NCBI GenBank assembly: GCA_040954595.2
Contig: CM082579.2
Coordinates: forward strand, 15,562,001 to 15,626,000
Source: Balanoglossus misakiensis
Lineage: Eukaryota; Hemichordata
Direction of reading: 5' to 3'
Length of the DNA stretch: 64,000 bases
The translations under genes and the position numbers were made by a program. This document shows, one piece after another, positions 1 to 10,094 of the stretch (the stretch's first letter is position 1; every line of letters begins with the position of its first letter). A model generated the notes under the pieces. The model was not told where the DNA came from and did no database searches. It saw only the letters and a list, made by a program, of their open reading frames with translations.

Positions 1-295
1 TTTCATTTTCTTCGTCAAAGTGTTCATCGTCAATTAGATCGAGGATTCTCACCTCGAGGTCGGCGAGTAGACGGATCTTGTTCGAAAGTTGTTCGTTTAG
101 CCCTTCCAGCGTGTCGAGTGTAGTCGGCTTGTCTGTACCGACGTCTACGAAATTGTTCATGATGGTGTCGGCCCGGTTGAACAGTCGGGTCACTTGTGCG
201 CGTTGACCACGACGCGATCTCTTCAGTTTTGTCAACGCTGTTGGCTGATCCTCTTGTTGTCCATCTTGTGGCGCGATGTGTTCTTGTTCCGACAT
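1..295 (-). CDS. gag: BEL/Pao Gag, N-terminal part, runs off the window
   Basis: The reading frame starts with ATG at 293-295 (protein begins MSEQEH) and stays open to base 1, about 98 codons. It is the N-terminal part of the Gag polyprotein: a basic stretch followed by acidic helix-forming sequence, upstream of the region that in copy 2 carries the DUF1759-type domain. At codon 71 this copy has a serine codon where copy 2 has a TAG stop, so this copy is open at the point where its relative is broken. The start is chosen because it is the first ATG downstream (minus strand) of the LTR and the primer-binding region. A longer frame overlapping the LTR (30-356) is a shadow. Confidence 0.72.
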   Translation of the reverse strand, partial: MSEQEHIAPQDGQQEDQPTALTKLKRSRRGQRAQVTRLFNRADTIMNNFVDVGTDKPTTLDTLEGLNEQLSNKIRLLADLEVRILDLIDDEHFDEENE

Positions 296-328
296 CTTGC
301 TCGGTTATCCTGGTCTCGGCACCAAAAA

Positions 329-664
329 TGTGGGGAAGTATCGTGGCAGTGATCAATACTCCCGGGAGGGGGTTCGAGTATACTGACGTCGGAAAAGAAG
401 CGAACGATTCAGTGCTAGGTAAAACACTGGTTTATTACCATCTGAATCCAACAACAAAGTAACACCACAGAGCTCCTTACAAAAAGCTGCCCGAAATCGC
501 CAAAACTGGGTTATATATAAGTCCCACGAACGCCGGAGCAAACACTCAAAAATTACAATAAATCTGCTACAAGTATAAAGTTTGGCGGGAAACAAAGTCA
601 ACTCTGATAGGGTAAGAGTTTCCGTCACGTGATCCTTCTGGAGTAAATCTCTCACTTCTCCATA
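329..664 (-). repeat. LTR (5') of BEL/Pao copy 1
   Basis: This is a 336-bp repeat, equal in length to the two LTRs of copy 2 (41364-41699 and 47507-47842) and differing from the 47507 LTR at about three positions by eye. On the plus strand it begins TGTGGGG and ends CTCCATA. It is followed by CAAAT (665-669), the putative target duplication. A TATATATAA motif lies inside it near 513-521. Confidence 0.9.
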
Positions 665-1982
665 CAAATTGTGGCTAAAATTGTTATTTTCGTGTTGAAT
701 GCCGCCAGTGTCACAGCTTTTAAAAGTCATAAAAACTTTTAACATACAAGCAATTGTTTATATATGATCAGGTCACCGAATTAAAAAAATAAAGAATGTT
801 TTGCCTAAAAATGACCTTTTTGGTGCAAAAACGAAATAAACGCAATTTTGTATTAAATCGGCTCATTCACAGTGTATTTTTTATAATCAGCACCATTTTT
901 ACATATAATGGAAATTTCATACATCATCAGATATCCAAATATGAAAAAATGATTTAGATTTTAGATGATTGTCCAAAATTAGCTGATATCTAATAAAATG
1001 TAGTATTGAACCGTTCTGTCCCCCCCCCCCTACATTATATGCGGTACGCCGATGTCAGCTTACCCGGCAGTACTGCAGGCCGTGCCCCCAACTAACGTCG
1101 GTGTTTGAAACGCCCTGGTTAAATTCGGGCTTTCTCTATAAATGGACAGGCAATAATGCAGTCCTACCCGAACAAATTTCGAGTGTAGACCCGCTGTGAC
1201 TTTCCCTCTTCGGTTTGCCCGACTTAGTCAACGTCTTTGTACTAGAGTGTCGGGTCTTTTGCAGAGCCAGGCCGAAGAAATTCCGACTTGATCAACGTTG
1301 CTAACAAACGCTAGTGTCTGTCATGGTGTGCCGGGGTTTTAGTCGAGCCAGGCCGTAGGAGATCTGACTTGGTCATCGTGGTCAATGTACGCGTGTTTCC
1401 GCTCTAAAGTGCCGGGGCTTCAGCTAAACCAGGCCGTAGGAAATCCGACGTAATCACCGTTGATAACTTACGCCAGTCTGTGTCATATAGAGCCGGTGCA
1501 CCAGCCGAGTCACGCCGTAGGAAATCTGACTTGATCAACGTGGTCAATGTACGCGTGTTTCTGCTCTAGAGTGCCGGGGCTTCAGCTGTGCCAGGCCGTC
1601 GGAAACCCGACGTGATTACCGTTGTTAACTTACGCCAGTCTGTGTCCTATATATAGTGCCGGGGCATCAGCCGTGCCAGGCCGAAGGAAATGTGAGTAGA
1701 TCAACGTGGTCTCTGTACGCGTGTTTCTGCTCTAGAGTGCCAGGGCTTTAGCCAAGCCATGCCGTAGGAAATCTGACTTGATCAACGTTGCTAACGAACG
1801 CTAGTGTCTGTCATAGTGTGCCTGGGTTTTAGTCGAGCCAAGCCTTAGGAGATCAGACTTGATCAACGTGGTCTCTGTACGCGTGTTTCTGCTCTGGAGT
1901 GCCTGCCGGGGCTTTATCCAAGCCATGCCGTAGAAAATCTGACTTGATCACCGTTGCTAACGTACGCTAGTGTCTGTCATAA
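665..1982. repeat. Macrosatellite segment 1 (partial unit)
   Basis: This is the part of the ~2.05-kb unit to the right of the BEL insertion: the end of the second and the whole of the third ~330-bp AT-rich module, a poly-C tract near 1020, then ~81-bp subrepeats from about 1238 to 1980. It stops where a long-TIR element is inserted. No gene is supported here. Confidence 0.93.
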
Positions 1983-1984
1983 TA

Positions 1985-3371
1985 GTCATGTTTCATAAGT
2001 CAGGTCCATGACATATGTACCGACATCTGTGATTGGTCCATCTGGTAATCTTAGGTCCACTTGAGGCACGGTGATTGGAGGGACCTTATGTGTTAGGTCT
2101 TATTATTATGTATTATTCACTAGACCTTGTAGGTTAGGTCTTATTACTATGTATTATTCACTTTACAGCTCCCTGATTGGTTAATGTGTAGGTCTCCAAT
2201 TTTCACTGCCTCGTTATGCAAAGTCTTTTGTACTTTCTGAATACAGTTGTCGTATTCTGTCTGGCATGCTGCCTGCGCGTTGTCGAAGCTCGATCCCAGT
2301 GTATAAAGAAAGGCACTCATATAATGATTGGATTTAACCTTTCCTTCACTATTCATGGCATTTTTTTGTGATACTGTGAACTAGATACTCGAAATAAAAA
2401 TTGCCAGGAGAATTTTTTTATTTTATTTCCAGTGGCGGTTTGTTGAAATGGGCTAGTGTTTTGTTACGTAATGCTTTTCAGCGCATCACTTTGTGTAACA
2501 CCTGGCTGAATACGAAGTGTGTGCTATTCATTCGAGCAAACCAAAAATATCTTACAATAGAACTGTTTAGAATAGCATTGCATTTCTTTAATTGGGATAC
2601 CTCATTAGTTGCTTTACAGGTATGATTACTTTTATTGTACTTCTTTCACGAAGCTGCACCGTCATAGTTCCATTTTTATGAAAACAATATACGAATGTAT
2701 AAACGGACAACGTACTCCTTTTCACAACATCTACGTCAAAACAAATTTACTTTAAAATAGTAAAACAACAATAATAATATTGATGATGAGAAGTAGGAGG
2801 GTGATTTAAGAAAATATACAACTGTTAGCAAAAATGCTTAGATGTGTTAATCAGATTTTCAAAGTCCATCTAAAAATCATTTAATCTTTCCAGGGTGCGG
2901 TTTATGTTGGAGATAGTATCAGTCAGGCTATTTCTCAGAAAATTAATGAATGATCTGCGGACATCCCGAATAATGTGTTACCACAACGCTAGCCAGGAAG
3001 CACATGGGACATTTCACAATGAGGCAGTGAACACTGGGAGACCAGACTGACACGTTAACCAATCAGGGAGCTGTATGGTGAATAAATACATATTAATATG
3101 ACCTAACCTACAAGGTCCTGTATTATGAGGCAGTAAACACATGGGGGACCAGACTGACACGTTAACCAATCAGGGAGCTGTAAAGCGAAAAATGCATAGT
3201 AATAAGACCTAACCTACAAGGTCTAGTGAATAATACATAATAATAAGACCTAACCTACAAGGTCCCTCCAATCAGCGTGCCGCAAGTGGACCTAAGAGAA
3301 GCGGATAAACCAATCAAAACATGCAATACATGTGTATAGGACGTGTAATGTAGGTCATTTTGAAACAGGAC
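1985..3371. mobile_element. Non-autonomous DNA element with long inverted arms (MITE-like)
   Basis: The left end reads GTCATGTTTCATAA and the reverse complement of the right end reads GTCCTGTTTCAAAA; both ends are next to TA dinucleotides (1983-1984 and 3372-3373). Inverted similarity continues inward for more than 200 bp, including a repeated motif of the type GGACCTTGTAGGTTAGGTC that is also duplicated in direct orientation within the arms (near 2090 and 2125; 3105, 3215 and 3250). The centre (about 2360-2950) has no recognisable protein. The arms carry at least seven CCAAT/ATTGG pentamers. TA flanks would suit a Tc1/mariner-type mobiliser, but the superfamily is not proven. Confidence 0.75.
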
Positions 3372-3373
3372 TA

Positions 3374-5347
3374 TTGTGACGGAGATTTAGCCGAGCCAGG
3401 CCGTAGAAAAATCGACTTGTTCAACGTTACCAGTGTGCAACTGTTTCTGTTCTAGAGTGTCAGGGTTTTAGCCGACTTATGCTGTAGGAAATCTGAGTTG
3501 ATGAATGGGAATTCAATGTTAGAAAACCCGTGTGGAAAGTATCTCTACCCGTTTGAAACTAAGAAAAGAATTTATTCTTATTTATTTTGTAAAAAAGACA
3601 ATTTTTCGAAAAAAAGTCGAAAATGGTAATTTTGTTTTGGGTGATTCAAATTATACCGCCTTTTCTGGAATTTGCAGCACTTTTTACAAGAGAACGACAC
3701 TTCATGCTCCATAATATTTCCGAAAATGAAGAAAAGAGTTAATTTTTTATGATTTTTTAAAAATTTACCATTTTTGTCAAAATATGGCCAAATGGCTATT
3801 TTTTCTTGAATTCCGTCAATATCTCTGCATTTTTGGAGTGATCGAAAGTTTTAACATATAATCAACATGTCATATATGATCAGGGCACCAAATTCGAAGA
3901 ACAAAGGTTTTTTTTATTTTTTTTTCTAAAAATGACATTTTCAAGGAAAATTTGGTAAAACGCAATTTTGTCTGCAGTGAGCCAAATTGGCCGTTTTTTG
4001 TGGAATTTGTATCGATATATATATACGAAGAGCATTCTATACTCCATCAGATTTCCGAAAATGTAGAAAACAGGTATTTTTGTAATTTTCAAAAATTTAC
4101 CATTTTGACAAAATTGTGGCTAAAATTGTTATTTTCGTGTTGAATGCCGCCAGTGTCACTGCTTTTAAAAGTCATAAAAACTTTTAACATACAAGCAATT
4201 GTTGATATATGTGATCAGGTCACCGAATTAAAAAAATAAAGAATGTTTTCCCTAAAAATGACCTTTTTGGTGCAAAAACGAATAAAACGCAATTTTGTAT
4301 TAAATCAGCTCATTCAGAGTGCATTTTTTATAATCAGCACCATTTTTACATATAATGGAAATTTCATACATCATCAGATATCCAAATATGAAAAAAATAT
4401 TTAGATTTTAGATGATTGTCCAAAATTAGCTGATATCTAATAAATGTAGTATTGAACCGTTCTGTCCCCCCCCTACATTATATGCGGTACGCCGATGTCA
4501 GCTTACCCTGCAGTACTGCAGGCCGTGCCCCCAACTAACGTCGGTGTCTGAAACGCCCTGGTTAAATTCGGGCTCTCTCTATAAATTGACAGGCAATAAT
4601 GCAGTCCTACCCGAACAAATGTCGAGTGTTGACCCGCTGTGACTTTCCCTCTTCGGTTTGCCCGACTTAGCCAACGTCTTTGTACCGGAGTGTCGGGTCT
4701 TTTGCAGAGCCAGGCCGAAGGAAATCCGACTTGATCACCGTTGCTAACGAACGCTAGTGTCTGTCATGGTGTGCCGGGGTTTTAGCCGAGTCACGCCGTA
4801 GGAAATCTGACTTGATCAACGTGGTCTCTGTACGCGTGTTTCTGCTCTAGAGTGCCAGGGCTTTAGCCAAGCCATGCCGTAGGAAATCTGACTTGATCAA
4901 CGTTGCTAACGAACGCTAGTGTCTGTCATAGTGTGCCTGGGTTTTAGTCGAGCCAAGCCTTAGGAGATCAGACTTGATCAACGTGGTCTCTGTACGCGTG
5001 TTTCTGCTCTGGAGTGCCGGGGCTTTATCCAAGCCATGCCGTAGAAAATCTGACTTGATCACCGTTGCTAACGTACGCTAGTGTCTGTCATATTGTGACG
5101 GAGATTTAGCCGAGCCAGGCAGTAGAAAAATCGACTTGTTCAACGTTACCAGTGTGCAACTGTTTCTGCTCTAGAGTGTCAGGGTTTTAGCCGACTTATG
5201 CTGTAGGAAATCTGAGTTGATGAACGGGAATTCAATGTTAGAAAACCCGTGTGGAAAGTATCTCTACCCGTTTGAAACTAAGAAAAGAATTTATTCTTAT
5301 TTATTTTGTAAAAAAGACAATTTTTCGAAAAAAAGTCGAAAATGGTA
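3374..5347. repeat. Macrosatellite segment 2, with three ~330-bp modules
   Basis: This segment shows the AT-rich half well. Related landmarks recur at 3626 (gtaattttgt), 3962 (gcaattttgtctgc) and 4289 (gcaattttgtatt). Between them the same order of motifs appears in diverged form: tttccgaaaatg, aaaatttaccattttg, ttttaacata and atatatgatcagg. So the AT-rich ~1 kb is three old copies of one ~330-bp module. A poly-C tract (about 4465) and ~81-bp subrepeats (4690-5230) follow. Short identical reading frames that recur in every unit are by-products of the repeat. The segment ends at the DIRS insertion. Confidence 0.9.
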
Positions 5348-5454
5348 GTTTTGTTTACACTCACTAGCACTATCCACAGTAAAACACGACACAACAATAT
5401 GTACAGTGTGTGGTCACGTTGCTAGCCGTCCACATTTATTACCCTCCATAGACC
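5348..5454 (-). repeat. DIRS arm A, terminal copy
   Basis: This 107-bp sequence is identical by eye to 5828-5934, begins GTTTTGTTTACACTC and ends CATAGACC. It is the terminal half of the split direct repeat at the 3' side of the minus-strand element. Confidence 0.93.
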
Positions 5455-5705
5455 TACATAAGTCTTGAGTTTAATACAAGAAAGTTAATTACTACTCGTG
5501 AAAGAGAAAAAGCCAGAGTACCATGTAATTGCTAGTAAAAACCTTTACAAAAGTACAATGCGAAAACAAGTGCTGAATACATCTCGCACTAAAAACCAGA
5601 GAGAAAACCTATCTATTTAATAGGCCAAAAACTCTGGAAAAGCGTTAGATGTTCAGACACACTGACTCTCCACTAAGAACAATAGAATAATACAACTCTA
5701 AAGAA
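5455..5705 (-). other. DIRS spacer between arms A and B
   Basis: About 250 bp of AT-rich, non-coding sequence is found only once in the window, between the terminal A arm and the internal B arm. I see no gene in it. Confidence 0.7.
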
Positions 5706-5827
5706 AAAATTAGCCGTGTAGTCACCTTGCCAGCAACGTGTAGACTGACGTTCCGCTAGTGATAGCGCCCTCTATGGCAACAAAACATTACTTTCTTGTA
5801 TCTACTACGTGCCTCAAGAAAGTACAC
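5706..5827 (-). repeat. DIRS arm B, internal copy
   Basis: This 122-bp sequence is identical by eye to 10095-10216. It abuts arm A at 5827/5828, recreating the B-A junction expected of a circular intermediate. Confidence 0.93.
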
Positions 5828-5934
5828 GTTTTGTTTACACTCACTAGCACTATCCACAGTAAAACACGACACAACAATATGTACAGTGTGTGGTCACGTT
5901 GCTAGCCGTCCACATTTATTACCCTCCATAGACC
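5828..5934 (-). repeat. DIRS arm A, internal copy
   Basis: This 107-bp sequence is identical by eye to 5348-5454. It lies directly beside internal arm B. In elements with this architecture the internal B-A block is used to rebuild complete ends during replication. Confidence 0.93.
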
Positions 5935-5967
5935 AAAAACAGAAGGGGAATTAGAGAAGAAACGGCT

Positions 5968-7018
5968 TTAAATACCCAGACTCCTTGATACCTTAAGTAA
6001 GCTATCCACGTCGTCTTGAATATACCCATCCTTTGCAGCATCAGATTTCCACCTACCATGTTTCTTAAGCTCTCGGTCACTGACTCCAGCGTGAGCTGCT
6101 GCAGTTGTTCCCCCAATCCTAAAAGAAATGTGTCCCAAAACACGAAACGTCTGGAACAACAGCCCCCAACTTCTCTCTAACAATCTCCCTTACACGGGTA
6201 TAGCTTAACTTCTTATTTAGGTGGACCAAACTACATTTGCCACCGGATGAAAAAAGTGGTCTAAAAATGAATGCATCCTGATTTGTCACAGGCCCTAAAA
6301 GGGATAGATACTGCTCCAGCTTAGCAACTGGACACGCTGGACCCCCAGTTCTAGCTACATGAACTGAGTTGCCCTGTTTACACTGATCTGTTTTGCTTTG
6401 GCTAACCCAAATGACAACATGGGAAGAACAAATGTAAATATCCTTAAACTTAATATTGACAACATCGCTATATCTAAAAAATCCTGCGTATGCTAGCAGG
6501 ATCAAACAAACGTCTCTAACATCTTTTAACAAACGTGAGTCCTTAAACAGTGAAGTAATGTCTTGTAAAATATTACTCGTAACTGGTCGTTTCTTTTGCA
6601 CCGGTTTTCCCAGGAGGCGACAGGCTGAAGCCACCAAATTTTGCACAAAAGGATTCTCTGTTAGGGATGGTAACCCTGCCAAATTGTGGGCCCAACGAAT
6701 ACCGTAATGTGCAACTTCAACAGATTGCTTAGTTGCCCCCTTATCCAAGCCACACTGAATTAAATTTGAAAAATAAAGGGAAACATGCGCAACCTGTGCA
6801 GGAAAAACAGGAAAGCTAAAACTCTTGGCAAAAGTTGCCCAACGGTGAAAAGCTGCTGCGTAAACTCTGGTTGTTGAATCAGCTTTGGAAGCCATAGCGA
6901 AAACTGGCAGTGCCATAGCCAATCTACTGATCTCCGGACTATCACGTGCTGGGCTGTCAATTTCTTTCCATATTCCAGTGCTGAATACCTCAGTGTCTGT
7001 AATAAACAAAAAGTGCAT
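5968..7018 (-). pseudogene. Tyrosine recombinase of the DIRS element, frameshifted
   Basis: The first frame (6119-7018, 299 codons) contains a core-binding-like domain and the catalytic arginine box (AYAGFFRYSDVV). It stops just after GTHFF. The second frame (5968-6183) continues with the HxxR region (HISFRIGG), the GRW box (KHGRWKSDA) and a nucleophile candidate tyrosine (KDGYIQDD). A one-base shift near 6119-6150, at a run of Ts (TTTCTTTTAGG on the coding strand), separates Arg box I from the rest. The enzyme would integrate the circular DNA by strand exchange. A pyrimidine-rich tract ending in ACAG sits just upstream (about 6997-7015, coding strand) and could be a 3' splice site, so the first codons are uncertain. 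Confidence 0.85.
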
Positions 7019-7129
7019 TAAATGTCATTACATAGCTAATGCTAGTGTTCCATGTGCACATAACGTGCTTGGACTACAATGATTAGAACATTTGTCTAAT
7101 ACTAGAGTCCGCCATAACGGCCAGCCAGC

Positions 7130-9310
7130 CTATGAATTGCTGCATAATTTGCATCCACCGGCCGCTGCAGTGCAAAACCCTGCTTTACGTACTCTGTTTT
7201 TTGTCGTATAGTCTAGTCTTAGTGCTAGGATTCTAAATCTCAGAGCTTTACCTCCAAAGACTGAGTTTCTCCCCCTGCCCTTGTGAAAAACATTCTCCCC
7301 ATTTGGCAAATCTAGCCAATCGTGAACACCATCATTGAAGTGCAGGCCATCTGGGCACACTGCTGGCCAATAATAGGCAGATCTCCACACAGGGACCACC
7401 ATCGTTCCCTTGCCCTTGCACTCTTTCAGATACCTCATTGCCTTACCAATCAAGCACACTGGTGGTAATAACCAGTTATTATCAGATCCCCACAACTGGG
7501 TAAAAGCATCAACTGCTTCGGTATTTGGACACCAATACCTTGAGTTAAATCGTAAACATTTTGTGTTATACGAACAAGCAAATCTGTCCACTGTAAATGG
7601 ACCCCACAGACAGTTCAGATGGTTAAAAATGTCTGGACTAATCCCCCAGTCATCTGTGTCAACCACTTTACTGATAAAATCAGCTTTCTCGTTCAGTGAT
7701 CTGGGAATCCACTCTGGTAGCAGAGAAACTGCGTTGCTTACACAAAAAGCGTAGATCTGAAGTGCTATTTTTTGTAACTCTGGCTTCATGCTGCCTTTTG
7801 CGATAATGCTCACCACATTTTGGTTATCAGTGAACCACTTTACTGTGTGGCCCTGGATGATGTGCGTAATACTGACAAGAATTCTATGAACTGCTTCAAG
7901 TTCACGCCATGTAGAGCTCTTACCTGCTTCGAACTGTGACCAGTTGCCCTGTGCAACACAATCCCCATACTCTACTACATAGCCACCGTATCCTGTGCTA
8001 GAAGCGTCTGAGTACACCACTCTTGTGGCTTTGGATGTAAACCTCATGGCTACCCCGTTTAAATTTGGTATGTTGTCATGCCAAAACCGCAATTCCTGAA
8101 TCGCTTCCATGCCTAATATTACTCTACTACCCCACGATGAACGTGTATTCAATGCAAAAATTAAATGCCTGGTCATCATTAAGACAACATTGCCAATGCC
8201 AATTCTCGTGGAAATGACATGGCCAATTACCTGGGCCAATTTCCTGGCGTGGACTGGAGTGAAGCTTTTTGATGAACTACAGTTAGACAGCAAATCGGCC
8301 AGTAAACCATGCAATCTTTGCAGACGACGAATGGGTATGAAAAACTTACCTTGTTCCAGGTCAATCTCTACACCTAGCCATTCCAGCTTTTGCACAGGCT
8401 CCCAAACACTCTTACCTTGGTTAATTGCAAGTCCAAATGCTACCAAGTCATGTTCCACCTCATGTGATGCAACTGTGGCAGATTGCAAAGAACTCCCAGC
8501 ACCAAGCCCGTCATCTAGGTAAACAACTACTGCCTTACCTTCCCCTCTCCATTTTGCTACTAGAGGGCGTAGTAACTTAGTAAAAACATATGGTCCTGAA
8601 GACAGCCCAAATGGGAGAACACAGAAAATAAAATACCTTCTTGTCCCGTTGAAAACCCAGGAAAACCCCAGAAATTTGCGATGAGCTGGGAAAATTTCAA
8701 CATGGTGATAACCTGACTTTAGGTCAAACTTAAACATGAAACTCCCTAGTTCCAAAAACTCTTTTGCAATACTCAAATCTTCACAGCGAAAACTTTGCTT
8801 GAAGATGTGCAAATTAACCTTACGTAAATCTAAAATCAAACGCTCCTTTCCGTCATGATTTAGTGCCACTGAAAGAGGATTGCACACAAATGGAACCTCA
8901 TTGACCTCCTCTATGGCCCCTGAATGCAAAAGCTTGCCGATTTCCGAAGAAACAAAAACACTATTAGAACAAGCCGAGCGATTATTTGATGCGAATGATG
9001 AAGGAGGCGATGAAAATAGAGGTAACTTGTAACCATATTCAATAAGCTCCAAAATCCAATTTGGCGCGTTAATTTCCCGCCATTTTGCAAGATGACGCTT
9101 CAAGCCTCCCCTAACGATGACGTCGTCGTGAGGACGACAAATAAAACTCTCCCCTAAAATAGAGGCTTCTTTTGTAAACCCAATTGCATCAGAGAAATCT
9201 CCCTCCCATGACAATAAAGAGCAATTACAGCCCGAAATATTGCAGGGAACATTGATATTTTGGCCAATACTTAACTTTTCAGCCTGGGTGTCATGTCGTC
9301 CTTGTAATGG
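7130..9310 (-). CDS. pol: DIRS Pol: reverse transcriptase, RNase H, methyltransferase-like
   Basis: The frame is open from directly after the Gag stop (9311) to 7130, about 727 codons, with no ATG before the RT core. From the TTG codon at 9214, residues ~100-300 are reverse transcriptase with the catalytic motif VVYLDDGLGAG at ~230. Residues ~398-520 are RNase H with YSDAS, WRELEAV, FTDNQ and EKADF supplying the acidic residues. Residues ~540-620 resemble the DAM-like adenine methyltransferase domain of DIRS elements (DRFACSYNTKCLRFNSRYW, NNWLLPP). No stop interrupts these domains. The frame is the same as Gag's, separated by one UGA, so translation could be by readthrough, or an old fused frame has one nonsense change. 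Confidence 0.9.
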   Translation of the reverse strand, partial: PLQGRHDTQAEKLSIGQNINVPCNISGCNCSLLSWEGDFSDAIGFTKEASILGESFICRPHDDVIVRGGLKRHLAKWREINAPNWILELIEYGYKLPLFSSPPSSFASNNRSACSNSVFVSSEIGKLLHSGAIEEVNEVPFVCNPLSVALNHDGKERLILDLRKVNLHIFKQSFRCEDLSIAKEFLELGSFMFKFDLKSGYHHVEIFPAHRKFLGFSWVFNGTRRYFIFCVLPFGLSSGPYVFTKLLRPLVAKWRGEGKAVVVYLDDGLGAGSSLQSATVASHEVEHDLVAFGLAINQGKSVWEPVQKLEWLGVEIDLEQGKFFIPIRRLQRLHGLLADLLSNCSSSKSFTPVHARKLAQVIGHVISTRIGIGNVVLMMTRHLIFALNTRSSWGSRVILGMEAIQELRFWHDNIPNLNGVAMRFTSKATRVVYSDASSTGYGGYVVEYGDCVAQGNWSQFEAGKSSTWRELEAVHRILVSITHIIQGHTVKWFTDNQNVVSIIAKGSMKPELQKIALQIYAFCVSNAVSLLPEWIPRSLNEKADFISKVVDTDDWGISPDIFNHLNCLWGPFTVDRFACSYNTKCLRFNSRYWCPNTEAVDAFTQLWGSDNNWLLPPVCLIGKAMRYLKECKGKGTMVVPVWRSAYYWPAVCPDGLHFNDGVHDWLDLPNGENVFHKGRGRNSVFGGKALRFRILALRLDYTTKNRVRKAGFCTAAAGGCKLCSNS

Positions 9311-10045
9311 TCACATCGGACCATTTCCTGAGCCGCTGCTGGTTCCCGCCAAAACTCCTTGTAGTACCCCAGTACTGTTAGAATGTCCCACGGAACGGCA
9401 TTCATGTCTGAAATTTCCGGGCTTTCCACAAGCAAAGCATAGACCGCTACGTACTCTCTTCGCATCCCTATCTCTGAAGAACGGCCCTTGGGTACCAACG
9501 GCGGCGTTGTCTGTGTATTGCCCCTGTCGCTCGCGACCTCTGAACTTCTGTTTCTTTTGGCGCTGCTCTTTGGAACGACGGCCTGCTCTCAGCTCAGCTT
9601 TCCAAATACGCTTCTCATCGTCGCTGTCCTCAGCCAACTCATGCGAGCGATATTCCTGCGCTGTTGCCCATCCAAATTCTGAATTTTCCGCCAGCAGAAT
9701 CAATTTTTGTCTCTGTCCTATCTCATTAATACCTTCATCAATCTTCTTTAGTGCTCCTTCGTATCTTTTAGCTTCCAACTCCGTTTTGGTCTCCTCGATG
9801 ATGTCCAACACCTTGTCGTTGTGCTTATATTGGTCCGCATTAGCCTGCTTTTTGAAGGTCGGGGCTTCTTTGTGTTTCAGACGTTTGAACTCGCCCATGA
9901 CCTCGCGCGCGGTTCCTTCTTGCGTGGTGCTGAGCTCGTTTTTCATAACTTGTAATTTCTGAGTGATAAGCTGATTAATAGAAGTCAGCAACTGCCCGTT
10001 GTTAGCCTGGATGGCTTCAGAAATGGTTGAAGACTGGTCTTCCAT
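9311..10045 (-). CDS. gag: DIRS Gag-like protein with CCHC-type knuckle variant
   Basis: About 244 residues from an ATG at 10043-10045 (protein begins MEDQSS) to a TGA at 9311-9313. The frame is open further upstream to 10114, but that extension enters arm B. The N-terminal half is charged and probably helical or coiled. The middle is very basic (RRSKEQRQKKQKFRGR). Near the C-terminus is CFACGKPGNFRHEC. In a canonical zinc knuckle (CX2CX4HX4C) the third ligand is His; here that position is Asn, with a His three residues later. It would package element RNA. Pol follows in the same frame after the stop. Confidence 0.82.
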   Translation of the reverse strand: MEDQSSTISEAIQANNGQLLTSINQLITQKLQVMKNELSTTQEGTAREVMGEFKRLKHKEAPTFKKQANADQYKHNDKVLDIIEETKTELEAKRYEGALKKIDEGINEIGQRQKLILLAENSEFGWATAQEYRSHELAEDSDDEKRIWKAELRAGRRSKEQRQKKQKFRGRERQGQYTDNAAVGTQGPFFRDRDAKRVRSGLCFACGKPGNFRHECRSVGHSNSTGVLQGVLAGTSSGSGNGPM

Positions 10046-10094
10046 GTTGATGGGAACCAAGATCGCCGAAATAAGTGACCGAACACGAAGCGCG

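Larger units (their letters stand above)
1..664 (-). mobile_element. BEL/Pao LTR retrotransposon copy 1, 5' end only
   Basis: The sequence matches the right-hand end of the full-length BEL/Pao copy at 41364-47842 at about 98-99% by eye. It holds the 5' LTR (329-664) and the start of gag on the minus strand; the rest lies outside the window. The flank to the right is macrosatellite and begins with CAAAT, the same 5-bp target site seen at the other copy. It therefore sits at the same position of a satellite unit as copy 2. Confidence 0.88.

Noticed and set aside
30-356. 108-codon minus-strand frame at both BEL 5' ends
   Set aside because: It starts inside the LTR and overlaps the real Gag start in another frame; it persists only because the two copies are nearly identical.
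7410-8522. Plus-strand frames of 114 and 137 codons
   Set aside because: They are antisense to the DIRS Pol, whose catalytic motifs are clear.
9240-9962. Plus-strand frame of 240 codons
   Set aside because: It is antisense to the DIRS Gag, which has the zinc-knuckle motif and the right gene order.
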